Assembly (NCBI RefSeq): GCF_963360655.1
Contig: NZ_OY725717.1
Coordinates: 1 to 64,000 of the forward strand
From: Collinsella aerofaciens
GTDB taxonomy: Bacteria > Actinomycetota > Coriobacteriia > Coriobacteriales > Coriobacteriaceae
Length of the DNA stretch: 64,000 nucleotides
Direction: 5' to 3'
Position 1 is the stretch's first letter. The number at the start of each line of letters is the position of its first letter. The notes below the pieces were generated by a model. That model was not told the DNA's origin. It searched no databases and saw only the letters and a list, made by a program, of their open reading frames with translations. Below are positions 43,257-52,771 of the stretch, in pieces. The position numbers and the translations under genes were made by a program.

Positions 43257-43787
43257 CTATTCCATAGAGTTGAGCACAAGGACAATGCGACCCAATGCCT
43301 CCGTGACCGCATGGGCACGAACACACGAACGGTCGCCCTCATAGTGGCAGCGCACAGAGTCCACGACCGGCACTCCCCCATCGGCGGAACGATGTGCCCA
43401 GCCAATATAGAAAGTGCCAGCAGGATCGTCCTCAGTACCACCGCCGGGGCCGGCATAACCCGTTGCGCTCACTGCAATATCGCTCTGGTACAGTTCCAGC
43501 GAACCCGACGCCATCTCGCGCGCAGTTTGATGCGACACCGCGGTGTAGCGGTCGAGCGTCTCCTGCTCAACACCCAGCACGCGATGCTTAATCTCATCGC
43601 AGTAGGTCACCGCACCGCCACGCAGCACCGCCGAGGCGCCCGGGATATCCGCAATCGTCGAGGCGATCATACCCGCCGTCAGCGACTCAGCCGTCGAAAC
43701 CGTCACACCCCGAGCGCTCGCGCGCTCGACGATATCGCGCGCCAGCTCCTCGTTATGTGCGGAAATCTGCTCAAAAGAGTCCGTCAT
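43257..43787 (-). CDS. CinA C-terminal-type nicotinamide-nucleotide amidase
   Basis: A 176-aa stand-alone CinA C-terminal (PncC-like) domain, which deamidates NMN in pyridine nucleotide recycling. Conserved segments are VSTAESLTAGMIASTI and GYAGPGGGTEDDPAGTFYIG. The CinA N-terminal MoaB-like domain is absent. ATG 43787 is chosen; GTG 43793 is also in frame. Its position between pgsA and recA matches the pgsA-cinA-recA order of Firmicutes. Confidence 0.93.
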   Translation of the reverse strand: MTDSFEQISAHNEELARDIVERASARGVTVSTAESLTAGMIASTIADIPGASAVLRGGAVTYCDEIKHRVLGVEQETLDRYTAVSHQTAREMASGSLELYQSDIAVSATGYAGPGGGTEDDPAGTFYIGWAHRSADGGVPVVDSVRCHYEGDRSCVRAHAVTEALGRIVLVLNSME

Positions 43788-43799
43788 ACCCACCAGGAC

Positions 43800-44438
43800 C
43801 TAGACCGAAAAGACGATCTTGCGGCAGTTCCAGAAGTACTGGGCGCCCGAGATAACGGTCAAGACAACGGCAACGGCATACAGGAAGCGCGACACCGAGT
43901 AGATGCCGAGCGTCAGCGCCACCGGGCCAAGGTGCAAGCCGGCCATAGCAAAAACGCACAGGTAACCGCAGATGGAGACCATCGTGGTCGCCGTCTTGTA
44001 CTTGCCGAGCTTATCGGCCGCAACGACCACACCGGCCGCACTCGCGACCATGCGAAGGGCGCTCACCAGAAGCTCACGGAACAGGATAATGAACACGGAC
44101 CACACGGTCACCGCGCCAAAATCCAAGAACAGCAGCAGGGCCGAGAACACGAGCAGCTTATCGGCGATGGGGTCCAAGAATTTACCGAAGTCGGTGATCT
44201 CGTTGCGCGAACGCGCCAGATAACCGTCGACCTTATCGGTGCACGACAGGATCACATACAGAATGAAGGCAGCGGCGGCGAGCGGGCCGTCGAAGATGCT
44301 CCAATCCGTACCGGCAACACTAGTGTGAGAAAGCGCCGACACGATCATGAACACCGGGATAAAGACGATGCGAACGCACGTCACGATGTTGGCGGGCGTC
44401 CAAACACTCGTCAGTTCCTTATTGCTCTCGTTTGCCAC
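43800..44438 (-). CDS. pgsA: CDP-diacylglycerol-glycerol-3-phosphate 3-phosphatidyltransferase
   Basis: Makes phosphatidylglycerol phosphate. The 212-aa membrane protein begins with LTSVWTPANIVTCVRI and has the full CDP-alcohol motif CTDKVDGYLARSRNEITDFG onward to DPIADK. About five TM helices. GTG start 44438 with GGAG upstream. It follows rimO by 9 nt, as in many Gram-positive genomes. Confidence 0.95.
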   Translation of the reverse strand: MANESNKELTSVWTPANIVTCVRIVFIPVFMIVSALSHTSVAGTDWSIFDGPLAAAAFILYVILSCTDKVDGYLARSRNEITDFGKFLDPIADKLLVFSALLLFLDFGAVTVWSVFIILFRELLVSALRMVASAAGVVVAADKLGKYKTATTMVSICGYLCVFAMAGLHLGPVALTLGIYSVSRFLYAVAVVLTVISGAQYFWNCRKIVFSV

Positions 44439-44447
44439 GATGCTCTC

Positions 44448-45797
44448 CTACTCCACAACATGGCCGATAAGCTCATAGCAGAAGCTATCGGTAAACTCGA
44501 CAGTCAGAATATCGCCCACGGACGCCTCACTGGCGTCCAAGTGGACCGCGCCATCGGAATCGGGCGCCTGGAACCAGGCATGGCCGATCAGCTCGGTGCC
44601 GTCCTCGGTTTCTTCGATACCGTCGACGATCACCTGGGCGCGCTCGCCCACATGTGCGGCGGTGGCGGCAAAACCGAGCGACTCGGCCAGGTCCATGGCC
44701 TCCTGGGCGCGCTCGAGCTTGACCTCATCGTCGACCTGACCCTCCATCTTAGCGGCCAGGCTGCCCTCCTCCTGCGAGTAGGCAAAGACGCTCGTGTAGT
44801 CAAAGCCGACGGTGTCCATAAAGTCGATAAGGTCGCGGAACTCGTCGTCGGTCTCGGTCGGGAAGCCGACCATAGCCGTGGAACGGATCACGATGCCGGG
44901 GATACGCTCACGCAGATCGCGGAACAGGTCCTCGAGCTCCTGGCGCGAACCGGAACGGCGCATAGCCTTGAGGATGCGCGCGTCGCAGTGCTGCACGGGG
45001 ATATCGATATAGGGCAGCACCTCGGGCGTATCGCGAATCGTATCGATAAGCTCATCGGTCATGCCCTCGGGCTGCAGATAGAGCACGCGGACCCAGACGT
45101 TGTGCGGGCGCACGGCCTCGGCGACGGCACGCAGCAGCTGCGCCAGATTGCGCGGCGAGCCCTCGGCGACATCCTCGTCAGTAAAGTCGGTGCCCCAAAT
45201 ACCCGTGTCCTGGCCGATCAGCACGATCTCGCGCACACCGCCGGCAACCAGGTCGCGTACCTCGGAGATAATGCTCTCGGCATTGCGCGAATGATAGCGA
45301 CCGCGAATATAGGGGATCATGCAGAAGCTGCAGAAGCGGTTGCAGCCATCGGAAATCTTGACGTAAGCAACGGCGCCCTCGACGGTACGCTTGACCTGAG
45401 GGATATAGGCCGCGATCTCACGCTCGACACCCAGTACGCCATCGATGACCGCCACGATGCCGTCCTCCTCGTCGGCCTTCACAAAGGCAGCGACCTCGGG
45501 CAGCTCGTCGGGCAGGTCGTCGCCATAGCGCGACGGCACACAGCCGCACATGACGATGGGGCAAGAACGAACGCCGTCCTGAACCTCATTGGCGAGCTCG
45601 AGCGTGGTCTCGATGCTCTCGGACGTTGCGGAGGCGAGGAACGAACATGTATTGACGATGGCGATATCGGCATCCTGCGGGTCGAGTGCTTCCTCGTAGC
45701 CTGCGGCGGTCAAAAGAGAACGCATGCGGTCGGTGTCAACCTCGTTCTTAGCGCACCCGAGGGTGATGTAGAGCACGGAGCCCAACGGTGTATCCAT
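44448..45797 (-). CDS. rimO: Ribosomal protein S12 methylthiotransferase RimO
   Basis: Radical SAM enzyme that thiomethylates the conserved Asp of ribosomal protein S12. The 449-aa protein has the UPF0004 N-terminal domain (ITLGCAKNEVDTDRM), the SAM motif CNRFCSFC and a C-terminal TRAM domain. The LGCAKN form and the link to pgsA mark it as RimO rather than MiaB or MtaB. AAAGGA lies 12 nt before the ATG. Confidence 0.97.
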   Translation of the reverse strand: MDTPLGSVLYITLGCAKNEVDTDRMRSLLTAAGYEEALDPQDADIAIVNTCSFLASATSESIETTLELANEVQDGVRSCPIVMCGCVPSRYGDDLPDELPEVAAFVKADEEDGIVAVIDGVLGVEREIAAYIPQVKRTVEGAVAYVKISDGCNRFCSFCMIPYIRGRYHSRNAESIISEVRDLVAGGVREIVLIGQDTGIWGTDFTDEDVAEGSPRNLAQLLRAVAEAVRPHNVWVRVLYLQPEGMTDELIDTIRDTPEVLPYIDIPVQHCDARILKAMRRSGSRQELEDLFRDLRERIPGIVIRSTAMVGFPTETDDEFRDLIDFMDTVGFDYTSVFAYSQEEGSLAAKMEGQVDDEVKLERAQEAMDLAESLGFAATAAHVGERAQVIVDGIEETEDGTELIGHAWFQAPDSDGAVHLDASEASVGDILTVEFTDSFCYELIGHVVE

Positions 45798-45824
45798 GTT
45801 GGAGAGCGGTCCTTTCGAATGATA

Positions 45825-46322
45825 TTAGCGGTAGTTGGTGAACTGTAGCGGCTGGCCGTAATCCTGGTCGCGCAGGAACTGAATCACGGTCTGCAACACG
45901 TCCTTCGAAGCAGAGGAAACACGCAGCTTGTCGGCCTCTATGGTCACCTTGACCTTGAGTTTTTGGTCCTTGATGTCCTTGTTGATCTTCTTGGCGGTCG
46001 CCTGGTCGATGCCCTCGACGATATGGCCGAGCACGCGCACGGTGCCGCCCGACGCCGCCTGCGGAGCATCCCACGAGACAGCCTTGAGGTCGATGCCGCG
46101 CTTGATGAGCTTGGAGCTCAGCACGTCGATAATCTGCTTAGAGACAAAGTCAGCCGGGGCGCTGATCGTAAAGAGCTTGTCGCCCTTCGAAAGCTCGATC
46201 GTGGCGCCGGAATCCTTAAGGTCATAGCGCTGGGAAATCTCGCGCGTGGTCTGCTGGAAGGCGTTGTCGACCTCTTGCATGTTGACCTCGGACACGACGT
46301 CGAAGCTGGAATCTTTAGCCAT
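45825..46322 (-). CDS. YajQ family nucleotide-binding protein
   Basis: A 165-aa protein of the UPF0234/YajQ family (SSFDVVSEVNMQEVDNAFQQ at the N terminus; IKDQKLKVKVTIEADKLRV near residue 112). Related proteins bind tRNA, GTP or cyclic-di-GMP; the role here is not determined. AAAGGAAA precedes the ATG. It lies between the RodZ-like gene and rimO. Confidence 0.95.
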   Translation of the reverse strand: MAKDSSFDVVSEVNMQEVDNAFQQTTREISQRYDLKDSGATIELSKGDKLFTISAPADFVSKQIIDVLSSKLIKRGIDLKAVSWDAPQAASGGTVRVLGHIVEGIDQATAKKINKDIKDQKLKVKVTIEADKLRVSSASKDVLQTVIQFLRDQDYGQPLQFTNYR

Positions 46323-46348
46323 GATGTTTCCTTTCGCGTACGAGCGGC

Positions 46349-47860
46349 TTAGTAGCTATCGTACGAATAGTCGGTAGAATCGGTGGGTGTCTGACCGTCA
46401 GTTGCGGTATCGGCGCCATCCGTGGACTGGGCATCGGTAACGTCGGTGGTATCGGCACCATCGGTGGTGTCGGTACCATCAGAACTTTCACCATTCTCGG
46501 AATCAGTCGTCTCCTTCTTGGGAACGGTGATCGTCACACGCGCCACGCCCGAGGTCTTGGTATCGTAACGGACCTTTTCACCGTTCTTGGTAACGGTGAC
46601 ATCGGAAGGCTTGGACGTGGTGATCTCGATCGAGGACTCGGGCGTGTACTCCTGCTCAAAGGGGCCAGTCGCTTGGGCGCCATAGACCGACTTGCCGTCG
46701 ACCTTGACCTCAATCCACGCGGTCTTTCCCTTGGCAACGGAGACTTTGACCTTCGTGACCTCGTTCTCTTCCTTCTTGGCCGTCGTCTTGGTAGCGTCCG
46801 AGTCAGTCGACTCATTCGTCGCCTCATCGGTGTCTTCGTCCTCGTCGACCGTTTCGGTCTTCTTAGAAGACTTCTTGGTCGTCGTCTTGGTAGCAGTGGG
46901 CGTCTCGGGCGTGGTCTCGGGCACCGAAGATGCGCAGCCGCGCAGAAGCACCACGATGAGCACAATCAACAGCAGCGCAACGGCACCGATGCCGGCGTAG
47001 ACGATACGCGGATCGAGCCCGTTGTTTTGAGGAGTACGTGATCCGCCGCGTCCACGATTGGAACTGCTGCGGCCGCCTCCCTGAGGCATACGACCACGAT
47101 TGCTATCGGAACGGCCGCGATAGCCACCCTGGCCCTGAAGGCTGCGCTGACCCGAGCGGGGCGCAAGTTCACCGCGGCCTTGATAGCCACGCTGGCCCGA
47201 ACGCGGAGCCGAAGAGCGCTGGCCATACGGCTGTGATTGAGAGCGAAGACGCGGCGTCACCTGCGTGGTATCGGCATCCGCATAGCCACCGCGAGAGCGT
47301 CCCGTAGAGGCACCACGGTAACCGCGATCGGAATAGCCGCCGTCGCCGTAGCCGGCACGAGGGTCACGCGCCACGCCTCGGGCAGCGGGAAGTGCACGGT
47401 CCTCGGGCATCGGCGTACTGCGGAACCGGTCACGCTGTGAGCGAATCTCCTCGCCCGAACCCGTCTCGGTAATATAACCGGCCTGCTGAGGACGCTGTCC
47501 ATAGCGGGTCGAACGACCGCCCTGAACCATCAGGAAGCGCCCGTTATCGACCGAGGAACGCGAATTGACGTAGCCGGCGGCGTCCTGAAAACGACCGCCC
47601 TGCTGCGACGTCTCGCGTTCGTATGCCATCAGATCGTCAAAGTAGGCATTGACGACCTCGCGCGGATTGAGGCCCAAAAAGCGAGCATAGCTCGAAATCA
47701 TGCCCTGCGCATAGCCGCGCGGCGGCATCGAAGCAAAGTTACCGGTCTCGAAAAACTCGATGATCTGCGGCCTGATTTTGATGGTGTTGGCGACTTGCTG
47801 AATGGAAAGGCCCATTCGGCGACGCTGCTCGAGCAGCATGTCACCAAAGCGTGCAGCCAT
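46349..47860 (-). CDS. RodZ-like HTH membrane protein with Arg/Gly-rich linker
   Basis: A 503-aa protein with an N-terminal RodZ-type helix-turn-helix (about residues 5-75), a long cytoplasmic linker, one TM helix (about 286-307), a Thr/Lys/Asp/Glu-rich extracellular stalk and a DUF4115-like beta domain (about 370-455), followed by an acidic Thr/Asp-rich tail. RodZ ties MreB to the cell wall elongation machinery; relatives without MreB are known. Linker residues about 160-275 are unusually rich in RG and RSGQRG-type repeats. Its start overlaps the ftsK stop (TGATG). Confidence 0.88.
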   Translation of the reverse strand: MAARFGDMLLEQRRRMGLSIQQVANTIKIRPQIIEFFETGNFASMPPRGYAQGMISSYARFLGLNPREVVNAYFDDLMAYERETSQQGGRFQDAAGYVNSRSSVDNGRFLMVQGGRSTRYGQRPQQAGYITETGSGEEIRSQRDRFRSTPMPEDRALPAARGVARDPRAGYGDGGYSDRGYRGASTGRSRGGYADADTTQVTPRLRSQSQPYGQRSSAPRSGQRGYQGRGELAPRSGQRSLQGQGGYRGRSDSNRGRMPQGGGRSSSNRGRGGSRTPQNNGLDPRIVYAGIGAVALLLIVLIVVLLRGCASSVPETTPETPTATKTTTKKSSKKTETVDEDEDTDEATNESTDSDATKTTAKKEENEVTKVKVSVAKGKTAWIEVKVDGKSVYGAQATGPFEQEYTPESSIEITTSKPSDVTVTKNGEKVRYDTKTSGVARVTITVPKKETTDSENGESSDGTDTTDGADTTDVTDAQSTDGADTATDGQTPTDSTDYSYDSY

Positions 47861-50640
47861 CAGAATCCTCCAAACTCACGATCTTCACGTGCCATCTCGG
47901 CGTCGACAGATTCCAGCGCGGCAAGCCCCTCCTCGTCCAACAGGACCTCGCGCGGCTTGGAACCGTCGGGCGGGCCGACGACACCCTTTTCTTCCAGCAT
48001 GTCCATAATACGCCCGGCACGCGCATAGCCAACCTTCAGGCGGCGTTGCAGGCCAGATGTGGAGCCAAGCTGCGATTCCACCACAATATGGGCGGCTTCC
48101 CAAATGAGCGGATCATCGTCTTGCGGCTCGGCGACTCCGGTGCGGACAATACCGCCGCCACCCGCCATGGACATGGAAGCGGGCGCCACGGCGGACAGAA
48201 TCTCCTCGTGGTAGTCGGGCTCGCTCTGCGACTTGACGAACTCGACAATCTCGTTGATTTCGTCGTCCGAGACAAAGCAGCCTTGGATACGGCGGGGCTT
48301 GCCCCAGTCGACCTTGGAGAACAGCATGTCGCCCAAACCGGTGAGCTTCTCGGCACCCATCTGGTCGATGATGACGCGCGAGTCGATGCCCGTAGCGACG
48401 TTAAAGGCGATGCGGTTGGTAATGTTGGCCTTGATGAGGCCCGTCACCACGTTGGAGCTGGGGCGCTGCGTGGCAACGATAAGATGAATACCGGCGGCAC
48501 GGCCCAGCTGTGCAATACGCACGATCGAGGCCTCGACATCCTTACCGGCGACCATCATCAGATCCGAGAGCTCGTCGATGATAATGACCAGGTAGGGCAT
48601 CTTTTGCGGCGGGTTGTCGTAATGCTCAAACTCGCCGGCGGCCTGCTTTTCGTTGTAGGTCGAGATCTTACGCACGTTGAGACGTTCGAAGACCTTCAGG
48701 CGACGCTCCATCTCGGACACGGCCCATTGCAGAGCGCTCGCGGCTTGCTTGGGCTCGGTCACCACGGGCACATAGAGATGCGGCAGACCGTTATAGCCCG
48801 CAAGCTCAACGCGCTTGGGGTCGACCATGATCAGGCGAACGTCCTCGGGAAGGGCGCGCATGAGCAGGGTCGTGATGATGGAATTGATCATCACCGACTT
48901 ACCAGAACCGGTCGTACCGGCGATCAACAGGTGAGGCATCTTGGCGAGGTCGGCGACAACAGGCGTGCCCTCGGCGTCGCGGCCGATGGCAAGCTCGAGC
49001 GGACCGCCCTTCACATAGGGCAGCACGTCGCCCAGATTGACGTTCTGGCGCTTGCGGTTGGGAATCTCGATGCCCACGAGCGAAGTGCCGGGAATCGGGG
49101 CAAAGATACGCACCGACTGGGCAGCGAGCGAAAGCGCGATATCGTCCTCGAGGCTCGAAATCTTGCTCACGCGCTCGCCCTCGCCAGGTTGCAGCTTAAA
49201 GGTCGTCACCGTGGGGCCGGCGATCCAGCCGACCACGCGGGCACTGCGGCCAAACTCAAGCAAGGTGGATTGCAGTGACTCAGCGGTCTGCTCCAGCTCC
49301 TTGTCCGAAGACGCGGCGGAAGCCGACTGCGGGTTGGCATGCAAGATTTCGAGCGGCGGAAGCTTGAGGCCGTCCTCTTCTTCAACCTCGTTATCTGCGG
49401 AGGCGCTGTCCGCTCCCCCATCGCTAGCAGCAGACGCCTCGATGGCGCTCGCGACAGACGCATCGGCGACCTTGGGATGCTTCAGGAAGTCGGGAATCTG
49501 CGGTGCTGCCGAAACAGGGTTCACGGCAAACGGAGGCTCGGACTCGTCAATCTTGGCCGGATCATCTTCCATCGAAAGCTGGCCGGCCACCTGTCCGCGC
49601 TTGGTATGGCGGCGAGGCAGCAAGGTCGTCTTGGCACTCTCAATCGGAGTCTCATCGTCCTCGTCATCGTCCTCGGTAAGCTCAATCTCGCTCTCGGACC
49701 ACGACGGATCGGGTTCACTTGTGTTGAGTTTGGGCGCAGCCTTGCCCTTCTTGGCGTGGCGACGCGGCAGCAGCGTTGTCTTGGCGCGTTCGGCTTCTAC
49801 AGCATCGGATACATCGACAAACGGGTCCTCATCCTCGTCCTCATCGTCCAGAATCGGATCGACCTCGCTGCCCATAACCGTAGTCACGGCAGCATCAGAG
49901 CCCTTTTGACGCAGAATGCTCAGGTGAGGGCGGGCGATACCGGGAACCGAAAGTGCCTCATCGTCACCCCAGGGGCTCTCGTTGACATCGGCACGACGGC
50001 GCTCGGCAAAATCGGCCGCACGGTCGCGGGCAGAGCGCAAGACGCCGCCCACCGAAAAGCCGATGATGACAAAGCCAACGACCGCCAAGCCCAACAGGAC
50101 CACCATCGCAATGGGCTTACCCAAGGCATTCTGCAACGCACTCGCAATAAACGCACCGATGTAGCCACCCGAGGCGGACAGGTTTTGCGGCGTGAACATA
50201 AGGTCACACGAGTCACTGGTACCCGGCACCATAAGCGACAAGATAGAGACAACGGCGACAAAGACCACAGCGCCGCCCGCAACGGAGCGCACATTGAGCG
50301 GCGAATCATCGCCCAAAAAGAGCGTGGCGGCAAACAGCAAAATAACGATCGGCAGCACGTAGGCACCCAGGCCAAAGCCCAGGTGATAGAAACCGGCAAC
50401 CGCAGCCGTCACAGGTGCGGTCGCCGGCGAAATCACGGCGATGAAGGACGCAATCGCCAAAACAGCGATGACCACGCCGGCGATATCTCGGTTGGCCGAA
50501 GGCTCGACCAGAGGCTCAAAATCGTCTAACTCAGCCTCGTGGCCCTTATTGGCACGAAGATGGGAACCGGCACCCTTAGCAGATGCCGGCTGGTTGTTGG
50601 CTTTATTGCCTTTGGCGTTTTGTGCAGATCCGCGCGCCAA
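47860..50640 (-). CDS. ftsK: DNA translocase FtsK/SpoIIIE
   Basis: Septal DNA pump of 926 aa that moves chromosome termini at division. Four N-terminal TM helices (about residues 53-198), an acidic linker, then alpha/beta motor domains with GTTGSGKSVMIN and VIIDELSDLMM, and a C-terminal winged-helix gamma domain (TSGLQRRLKVGYARAGRIMDMLEEKGVVG). The start is TTG, 1 nt after the rnj stop, with GGAGG 6 nt upstream. The linker carries an identical decapeptide AKTTLLPRRH at residues 286-295 and 336-345. Confidence 0.97.
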   Translation of the reverse strand: MARGSAQNAKGNKANNQPASAKGAGSHLRANKGHEAELDDFEPLVEPSANRDIAGVVIAVLAIASFIAVISPATAPVTAAVAGFYHLGFGLGAYVLPIVILLFAATLFLGDDSPLNVRSVAGGAVVFVAVVSILSLMVPGTSDSCDLMFTPQNLSASGGYIGAFIASALQNALGKPIAMVVLLGLAVVGFVIIGFSVGGVLRSARDRAADFAERRRADVNESPWGDDEALSVPGIARPHLSILRQKGSDAAVTTVMGSEVDPILDDEDEDEDPFVDVSDAVEAERAKTTLLPRRHAKKGKAAPKLNTSEPDPSWSESEIELTEDDDEDDETPIESAKTTLLPRRHTKRGQVAGQLSMEDDPAKIDESEPPFAVNPVSAAPQIPDFLKHPKVADASVASAIEASAASDGGADSASADNEVEEEDGLKLPPLEILHANPQSASAASSDKELEQTAESLQSTLLEFGRSARVVGWIAGPTVTTFKLQPGEGERVSKISSLEDDIALSLAAQSVRIFAPIPGTSLVGIEIPNRKRQNVNLGDVLPYVKGGPLELAIGRDAEGTPVVADLAKMPHLLIAGTTGSGKSVMINSIITTLLMRALPEDVRLIMVDPKRVELAGYNGLPHLYVPVVTEPKQAASALQWAVSEMERRLKVFERLNVRKISTYNEKQAAGEFEHYDNPPQKMPYLVIIIDELSDLMMVAGKDVEASIVRIAQLGRAAGIHLIVATQRPSSNVVTGLIKANITNRIAFNVATGIDSRVIIDQMGAEKLTGLGDMLFSKVDWGKPRRIQGCFVSDDEINEIVEFVKSQSEPDYHEEILSAVAPASMSMAGGGGIVRTGVAEPQDDDPLIWEAAHIVVESQLGSTSGLQRRLKVGYARAGRIMDMLEEKGVVGPPDGSKPREVLLDEEGLAALESVDAEMAREDREFGGF

Positions 50641-50641
50641 A

Positions 50642-52312
50642 CTAAACCTCCATGACGACCGGGATGATCATCGGACGGGTGCGCGTACGGCTCCAGATAA
50701 AGTTGGAAAGCGAGTCGCGCACGGCCTTGCGAACGGCATCGGAGCCGCTGCTCGTAAAGCTGAACTTGCCCTTCTCGATCGTCTTCATGATGGACGCGGA
50801 GGCATCCTCGGAGAACTGATCGTCGATGGCAAACGAGACACCGCGGCCCGAGAACTCGATGGCCTCGATCTTCTTGTGCTTAAGAGAGACGATAGCGACA
50901 GCCGTGACCATACCGTCGTTGGCGAGCTTCTGGCGATCGCGCAAGACAATGGGGTCGGTATCGCCGATACGCAGGCCGTCGACGTAGACGACGCCAGACT
51001 CAACGGGCGTACCACGCTTGACGATACCGCCACGCATCTCGAGCGTGTCGCCGTTGTCGAGGATAAAGATGTGGTCGTCCTTGAGCCCCATCTTGCGCGC
51101 CAGCTGGGCATGAGCGCGCAGGTGAACGGCCTCGCCGTGGACCGGCATAAAGTACGTGGGCTTAGCCATGGCCATCAGGAGCTTGAGCTCCTCCTGGCTG
51201 CCGTGGCCCGAGACGTGGACGAGGGCACGGTTCTTATCCCACACGTCGCAGCCAAGCTTAGCCAGGCTGTTGACGACCTGCTGGACGGCCTTCTCGTTGC
51301 CAGGAACAGGAGTCGCCGAGAGAATGACGGTGTCGCCCTCGTGGATGGAAAGCGTCTTGTGCTCGCCGTTAGCCATGCGCGACAGAGCCGACAGCGGCTC
51401 GCCCTGAGAGCCGGTGCACATGACGACGATCTTGTCGTCGGGCAGGTTGTCGATATCGAAGGCATCGATGATATCGGCATCATCGATGTTGAGGTAGCCG
51501 AGCTCGCGAGCCACACGGGTGTTGGTGAGCATGGAGCGACCGGTCACGACGACCTTGCGGCCGCACTTGCGCGCGGCGTCGCAGATCTGTTGCAGACGAT
51601 GGATGTGGCTCGAGAACGACGCGACGAACACACGGCCCGGGGCATTCTTGATGGCGTGCAGCAGATTGGGACCAACCTCGGCCTCAGACTTGGTAAAGCC
51701 GGGAACCGTAGCGTTGGTGGAGTCGGAAAGCAGCAGGTCGATGCCCTGCTTGGCAAAGCGACTGATAGCGGCATAGTCGGGCGTGACGCCGTCGATGGGC
51801 GTCTGGTCGAGCTTAAAGTCGCCGGTGTGCATGACGGTACCCTGGTTGGTGCGGATGAACACGCCCAGAGCACCCGGAATGGAGTGCGTCATCGAGAAGA
51901 AATCGAGCGAGATGCCGCCAAGATTAACATGGCTGCCGCCCTTGACTTCGCGGAACTTAGGCGTACGGATGCGGAACTCGGAGAGCTTGCCCTCAATAAA
52001 GCCAAGGGTCAGCTTGCTGGAGAAGATAGGCACCTTGTTGTTGAGGTCCTGCAGCAGGTACGGAAGCGAACCGGTATGGTCCTCATGACCGTGGGTGACG
52101 ATGATGCCGCGGAGCTTTTCCTCGTTCTCCAGAACGTAGGTGTAGTCGGGCAGTACCAGGTCGATACCGGGCTGAGAGTCGTCGGGGAACATGAGGCCAG
52201 CGTCGACGAGCACCATGTCGTCGCCGCACTCGAAGACCGTCATGTTCTTGCCGATACCATCAAGGCCGCCGAGCGGGATGATCTTCAAGGGAGATGATTT
52301 TTTAGCTGCCAT
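50642..52312 (-). CDS. rnj: Ribonuclease J
   Basis: Metallo-beta-lactamase endo- and 5'-3' exoribonuclease of 556 aa. THGHEDHTGSLPYLL near residue 80 gives the metal ligands, with HTGDFKLDQTP, CTGSQGEP and VSGHGSQEELK in the beta-CASP part. ATG 52312 (MAAKKSS) is preferred; longer in-frame extensions have no homology. The upstream gap holds fold-back elements C and D. ftsK follows at once. Confidence 0.96.
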   Translation of the reverse strand: MAAKKSSPLKIIPLGGLDGIGKNMTVFECGDDMVLVDAGLMFPDDSQPGIDLVLPDYTYVLENEEKLRGIIVTHGHEDHTGSLPYLLQDLNNKVPIFSSKLTLGFIEGKLSEFRIRTPKFREVKGGSHVNLGGISLDFFSMTHSIPGALGVFIRTNQGTVMHTGDFKLDQTPIDGVTPDYAAISRFAKQGIDLLLSDSTNATVPGFTKSEAEVGPNLLHAIKNAPGRVFVASFSSHIHRLQQICDAARKCGRKVVVTGRSMLTNTRVARELGYLNIDDADIIDAFDIDNLPDDKIVVMCTGSQGEPLSALSRMANGEHKTLSIHEGDTVILSATPVPGNEKAVQQVVNSLAKLGCDVWDKNRALVHVSGHGSQEELKLLMAMAKPTYFMPVHGEAVHLRAHAQLARKMGLKDDHIFILDNGDTLEMRGGIVKRGTPVESGVVYVDGLRIGDTDPIVLRDRQKLANDGMVTAVAIVSLKHKKIEAIEFSGRGVSFAIDDQFSEDASASIMKTIEKGKFSFTSSGSDAVRKAVRDSLSNFIWSRTRTRPMIIPVVMEV

Positions 52313-52501
52313 AAGTGAGTGTTGTTTCCTTTCTTCGAAACAGGGTCTGGAACAACCGACGGGGCGCTTCTGGCAAACCGACCGCCGGGAACGTACAACA
52401 ATGCATCGCAGAGTCGATGCAATAACCATAGTATGATACCCATTTGTACAACAACAGACCACCCATGCATCAAAGCCCCATCTGAACCGGTCTATCCCGC
52501 C

Positions 52502-52644
52502 GGTCTGGGGCCATCGGGGGCCGGGGCGGGTTAAGTTTGCTGCTCTACAGTCCTGCACAAGACGGAAAGCACATTAAGTGCTTTCCTTTGCGTGCGGAAC
52601 TCGCGACAAACTTAACCCGCCCCGGCCCCCGATGGCCCCAGACC
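52502..52644. repeat. Fold-back element C (family 2)
   Basis: Perfect 38-bp arms at 52502-52539 and 52607-52644 enclose a 67-nt core. The core starts CTGCTCTACAGTCCTGC and ends CGTGCGGAACTCGCGA; in its centre a 9-bp hairpin GGAAAGCAC/GTGCTTTCC surrounds ATTAA. The outer arm is very GC-rich, and the arm ends in TTAAGTTTG next to the core. GGGACAGG stands 10 bp outside the right arm. Confidence 0.93.
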
Positions 52645-52771
52645 TGCCAAAAAGGGACAGGTTTATTTTGGTCGGTTTTAACTGGGGATATGCCAAGAGC
52701 ACGGCTATCGACAATTCAGAAAAAAGAAAACTGAATAGACTGTCTGACAAAATCGAAACCCGCACCAACCA

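Noticed and set aside
43311-45848. An 845-codon open frame on the plus strand opposite cinA, pgsA and rimO
   Set aside because: It mirrors three well-conserved minus-strand genes; its translation is His/Gly/Asp-rich without any family motif. Long antisense frames are expected in GC-rich coding DNA.
46990-47420. CRISPR-like or tandem DNA repeat in the rodZ-like gene
   Set aside because: The repetition follows the reading frame (Arg/Gly codons), is irregular in length and lacks spacers.
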